Below are positions 61,034 to 64,000 of a stretch of 64,000 bases of DNA, piece by piece. How positions within the stretch are numbered: position 1 is the stretch's first letter; each line of letters starts with the position of its first letter. This DNA comes from Hemibagrus wyckioides (taxonomy: Eukaryota; Chordata; Actinopteri; Siluriformes; Bagridae). The stretch spans positions 17,301,336 to 17,365,335 of the forward strand of contig NC_080717.1 in NCBI RefSeq assembly GCF_019097595.1, in the 5' to 3' direction. The position numbers were made by a program, and so were the translations under genes. The notes under the pieces are model-generated. The model ran no database searches, was not told the origin of the DNA, and saw nothing but the letters and a program-made list of their open reading frames with translations.

Positions 61034-63291
61034 AATTTACAATTATGATCACAGTTAGAGGCTATTGAGGATCTATAGGGACAGAATGTCATGCACTTCT
61101 CTCTACAGTCAGAAATGAAAACAATACTAAACGGTACCTCATGAAGTATATGTTGCTCATTTTTTCATCTCATCTTGTTTCCAATTGGTTATACTATATA
61201 TTATAAGTAGGGTGGCATGACAGGAAAGTAGTTTACAAAGAGCCCAAGAAAGATGAAAGGAACAAAAGCATAGGTTTTGCAAATATTAAGACTTTTAAAC
61301 AGAGATTCAGTCAAAAACGTTTTATTTTTATGAACTTTGCTATGACTGGAAGGATGCAGCATGTGAACTGTCACAGTATTTACACAGTGTGTAAAATAAG
61401 AGTGATATAAAATGAATGAAATAAAAGGTTCAATATTCCATCTGATGTCAAAAAGCTTGAAGTCTTCTGTTATGTCAGTCCATTACAAACCAGATTATGA
61501 AGTATGCATCACTGATCAATGACACAATTGTAAAATCTTTCTGTTTAAAGATATAAGTGTGCATTTCTGTCCTTCTGCTCTGCATATCACCACTGAACGG
61601 CTGTCTCACTGAGGAGCAGAGGTGCAACAGTGAGGCTTGGAAGCTTGGTCAGATGTATGTTAGTGAGAAAGACTGAACTCTCCTGCTGCCATTTCAGCTG
61701 CACTTGCTGCCTTAGGATACCTCTGCTACATACTCATTACTGCTCCCAGTGCGCACTCTAAGCTTCTCCTCTGTCTCTTTCACCACATCTGCCTTGTATC
61801 TATAACCCTTTCTCTCTCACCTTTTCTCGCCCTGGGTCAAGATGCACATAGGTGAAGAGGTGAGATACAAAGCACTATATAATGCAGCAAACTGCATCTT
61901 GCAAACTGTGCTTGAGACTACCACTGTGCTGTAAAATAGTTCAGAATGATCAACCACAGAGCCATAAACAGCATGGGACAATATACAAAGTTTAGTAACA
62001 AAGAAACGATTAATGAAAGTAGATCTTATTAAATGAACAAGAACAAGTAAATGGTGTAAAGGGCATTGTTATGTGTTCTAGATTCCCAGTACTCTAATGA
62101 AAAGACTGCTGTGTACAGAATAAGCTGCTTTATATAAAAGTGTGTAATTAAACAGTATTTAGTTCCTTTTGGTTGCCTTTGGCTCCTACAAATTAGCAAT
62201 TTCACATATTTAATTCATTGACTTTCTTTGCAAGAGGTGAGGAAATGGCTTGTTCATAGCTTCTGTGCCAAGCCCAGGGTTGCCAGATCTGTGTGACAAG
62301 GTGTATAGAAACACACTGTTTGCTTAGAGCCTCAAACAGTTTTACACATATTTTCTCTGCACATATAACATTAATTTACACCTGGTGTTGGAAAGGTGAA
62401 AAGAATCAAATGTTAAAATGGATGTCACTAATTGCCCAAAGTTTACTTCATCAAATAGAATGTGTAATCAGGCACTTTTCCCATCTTTATTCCATTTTTT
62501 TTTTTTGCACAATCCTACCTCAGCTGTATAGATAAGAGGTGGAGATGCACACCTTTTGTTGCTTTGGTAGATGATTAACTACACATTATCTACACACTTC
62601 AGTTTTCTATACAACACCCAGGTTTTTTGCTCTAATGTGGCCTTGTGGTTTCTAACAATTGGTGTGACCAATTTAGTATTTCAGGCCTTGTTCTCGATTT
62701 GTCTAGTTTTCCCACTTTCCTATTTGTTCTGTCTGTCTATCCCTCTGTCTCATTCTCTCTACTTATATCTCTCTGAATGCATCTATTTCTAGACTTGATC
62801 TCCTTCTCTCTCCTGCTCACATTGTCCAACATTTTATCTTGGCAAGAGATTCTAGCAAACACAGCAACTGTGTGAGATAAGTTTTCACACAGTAATAAAG
62901 TGGCCTATAATTAGTTGGCAACAATTTCGCCAATAGCATTATGCCTGCATGCTTTATCAGCACACCATGTTTTCACCTTATACTTACACTCACCTTACAG
63001 GGTAAGAGAGGGTGAGTATATAGTCAGAGCTTATTATTAAAAGTAGGTGTGAAGCAGAAGTCAGCTCTGTCCATTGGGATTAGTGAGGTATTGAGCTGGG
63101 CATGTCACTGAATGATAGGCGACCTCCTGCCAATAAATACAGAGATATTCAGGGAGACAACACACCCACATGGCCCACTCGTGGATATCAATTAGCAACT
63201 GTGCACACATAGACACAGAGCAGTCCTGCAGAGTGCCAAACATGTAAATATGTCAAGAGCCAGTTGGAATGAAGAGTTCAGGCTTTTGAAA
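61033..63291. other. Unique non-coding DNA
   Basis: No gene or mobile element recognised. Confidence 0.5.
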
Positions 63292-63315
63292 TACACACAC
63301 ACGTGTGCACACACA

Positions 63316-63346
<31 letters not shown>
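63292..63346. repeat. CA microsatellite with GTG and GCGC interruptions
   Basis: Imperfect, then perfect CA run; the interruption forms a short ACACGTGTGC palindrome. Confidence 0.9.
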
Positions 63347-63807
63347 TTGAACATTCTACAAAGGACAGTCATTTACCCATGTAAGCATACATGCTTTCCA
63401 ACCCCTGTTTTCATCTTCAATGCCACCTGAAGGACATTCACAAAACTGCAGCAGACAGCCATGTGATCTTGAGGTTTGCATTATTGATCAAACAATCTTA
63501 GCCTCTCTTGACTTGGCACATCTTAAAAGAAGGGCCTCTCTTTTAAGTCAGTGTACTGTATTTGATAATTCAGGATGTCCGGATCATCCCACTAGCTCAT
63601 ACATGCAAAAATCATGTTTCATAACGGCAATTAAAAGCTCTTTTCTTACACATTCCCCAGAGGCTAGACATTACAGGAGAGTAGGATCATGTCTAAGAGG
63701 TATTTTAAAGCAATTAAAACAATAATTAAAATTATTTAAAAGAACAAATTTCACAGTCTTACAAGTACTGTAGATTTTCTTTTGGAATGTTGGAGGCTTG
63801 TTGCAAT

Positions 63808-63860
<53 letters not shown>

Positions 63861-64000
63861 TTTTTATTTATTAACAGAATACTGTATATCATGTTTAGTA
63901 TAAAATCTAAAATGCAAATCAACAGTAATCAAAAGTTCTGTACATGAATCTATTTTTACCTTTGAAAAGGATGAATAGAAAACAGAAAAGGATGGATTTT
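63347..64000. other. Unique non-coding DNA with an ATTT array
   Basis: ATTT array at 63809-63860. The 101-residue frame at 63420-63725 shows no motif. The window ends in unique DNA. Confidence 0.5.

Overview
This 64 kb window looks like vertebrate, most probably teleost fish, nuclear DNA. It is AT-rich by eye, full of microsatellites, and carries fish-type Tc1/mariner elements, tRNA-derived SINEs and non-LTR retrotransposon fragments. Some repeat families look catfish/otophysan-like from memory, but the species cannot be fixed from the sequence. I found no convincing host protein-coding exon, so the window reads as a gene desert or a very large intron. The only intact protein gene is a Tc1-like transposase.

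Layout. 1-6.8 kb: unique AT-rich DNA and microsatellites. 6.82-6.96 kb: a relic of tRNA-Gly(UCC) directly followed by the 3' part of tRNA-Leu(UAG). 7-16 kb: unique DNA with one SINE-like copy. 16.2-19.6 kb: an old local duplication of about 0.8 kb, each copy holding the same TATAA-type satellite. 20.6-26.6 kb: a complex duplication (A1-B1-A2-X-B2) with a 379 bp block identical between B1 and B2; segment X holds the intact Tc1-like transposon (23034-24281, 29 bp terminal inverted repeats, 343-residue DD34E transposase). 26.7-34.3 kb: SINE copies and broken Tc1-like elements, one interrupted by a SINE. 34.3-47.9 kb: mostly unique DNA with possible regulatory islands, a SINE-in-SINE insertion with an 8 bp target duplication, and long TCTA and TTTC arrays. 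47.9-55.9 kb: a second cluster of Tc1-like relics, SINE copies and a LINE ORF2 fragment. 55.9-64 kb: mostly unique sequence.

Nothing here forms a pathway or operon. The story is one of mobile-element history: several distinct Tc1-like families (one intact, the others deleted, truncated or full of stops), at least two tRNA-derived SINE types sharing parts, LINE fragments, and local duplications. I see no evidence of a new biological system. The items most worth checking are the intact transposon, the perfectly matching duplicated block and the tRNA chimera.
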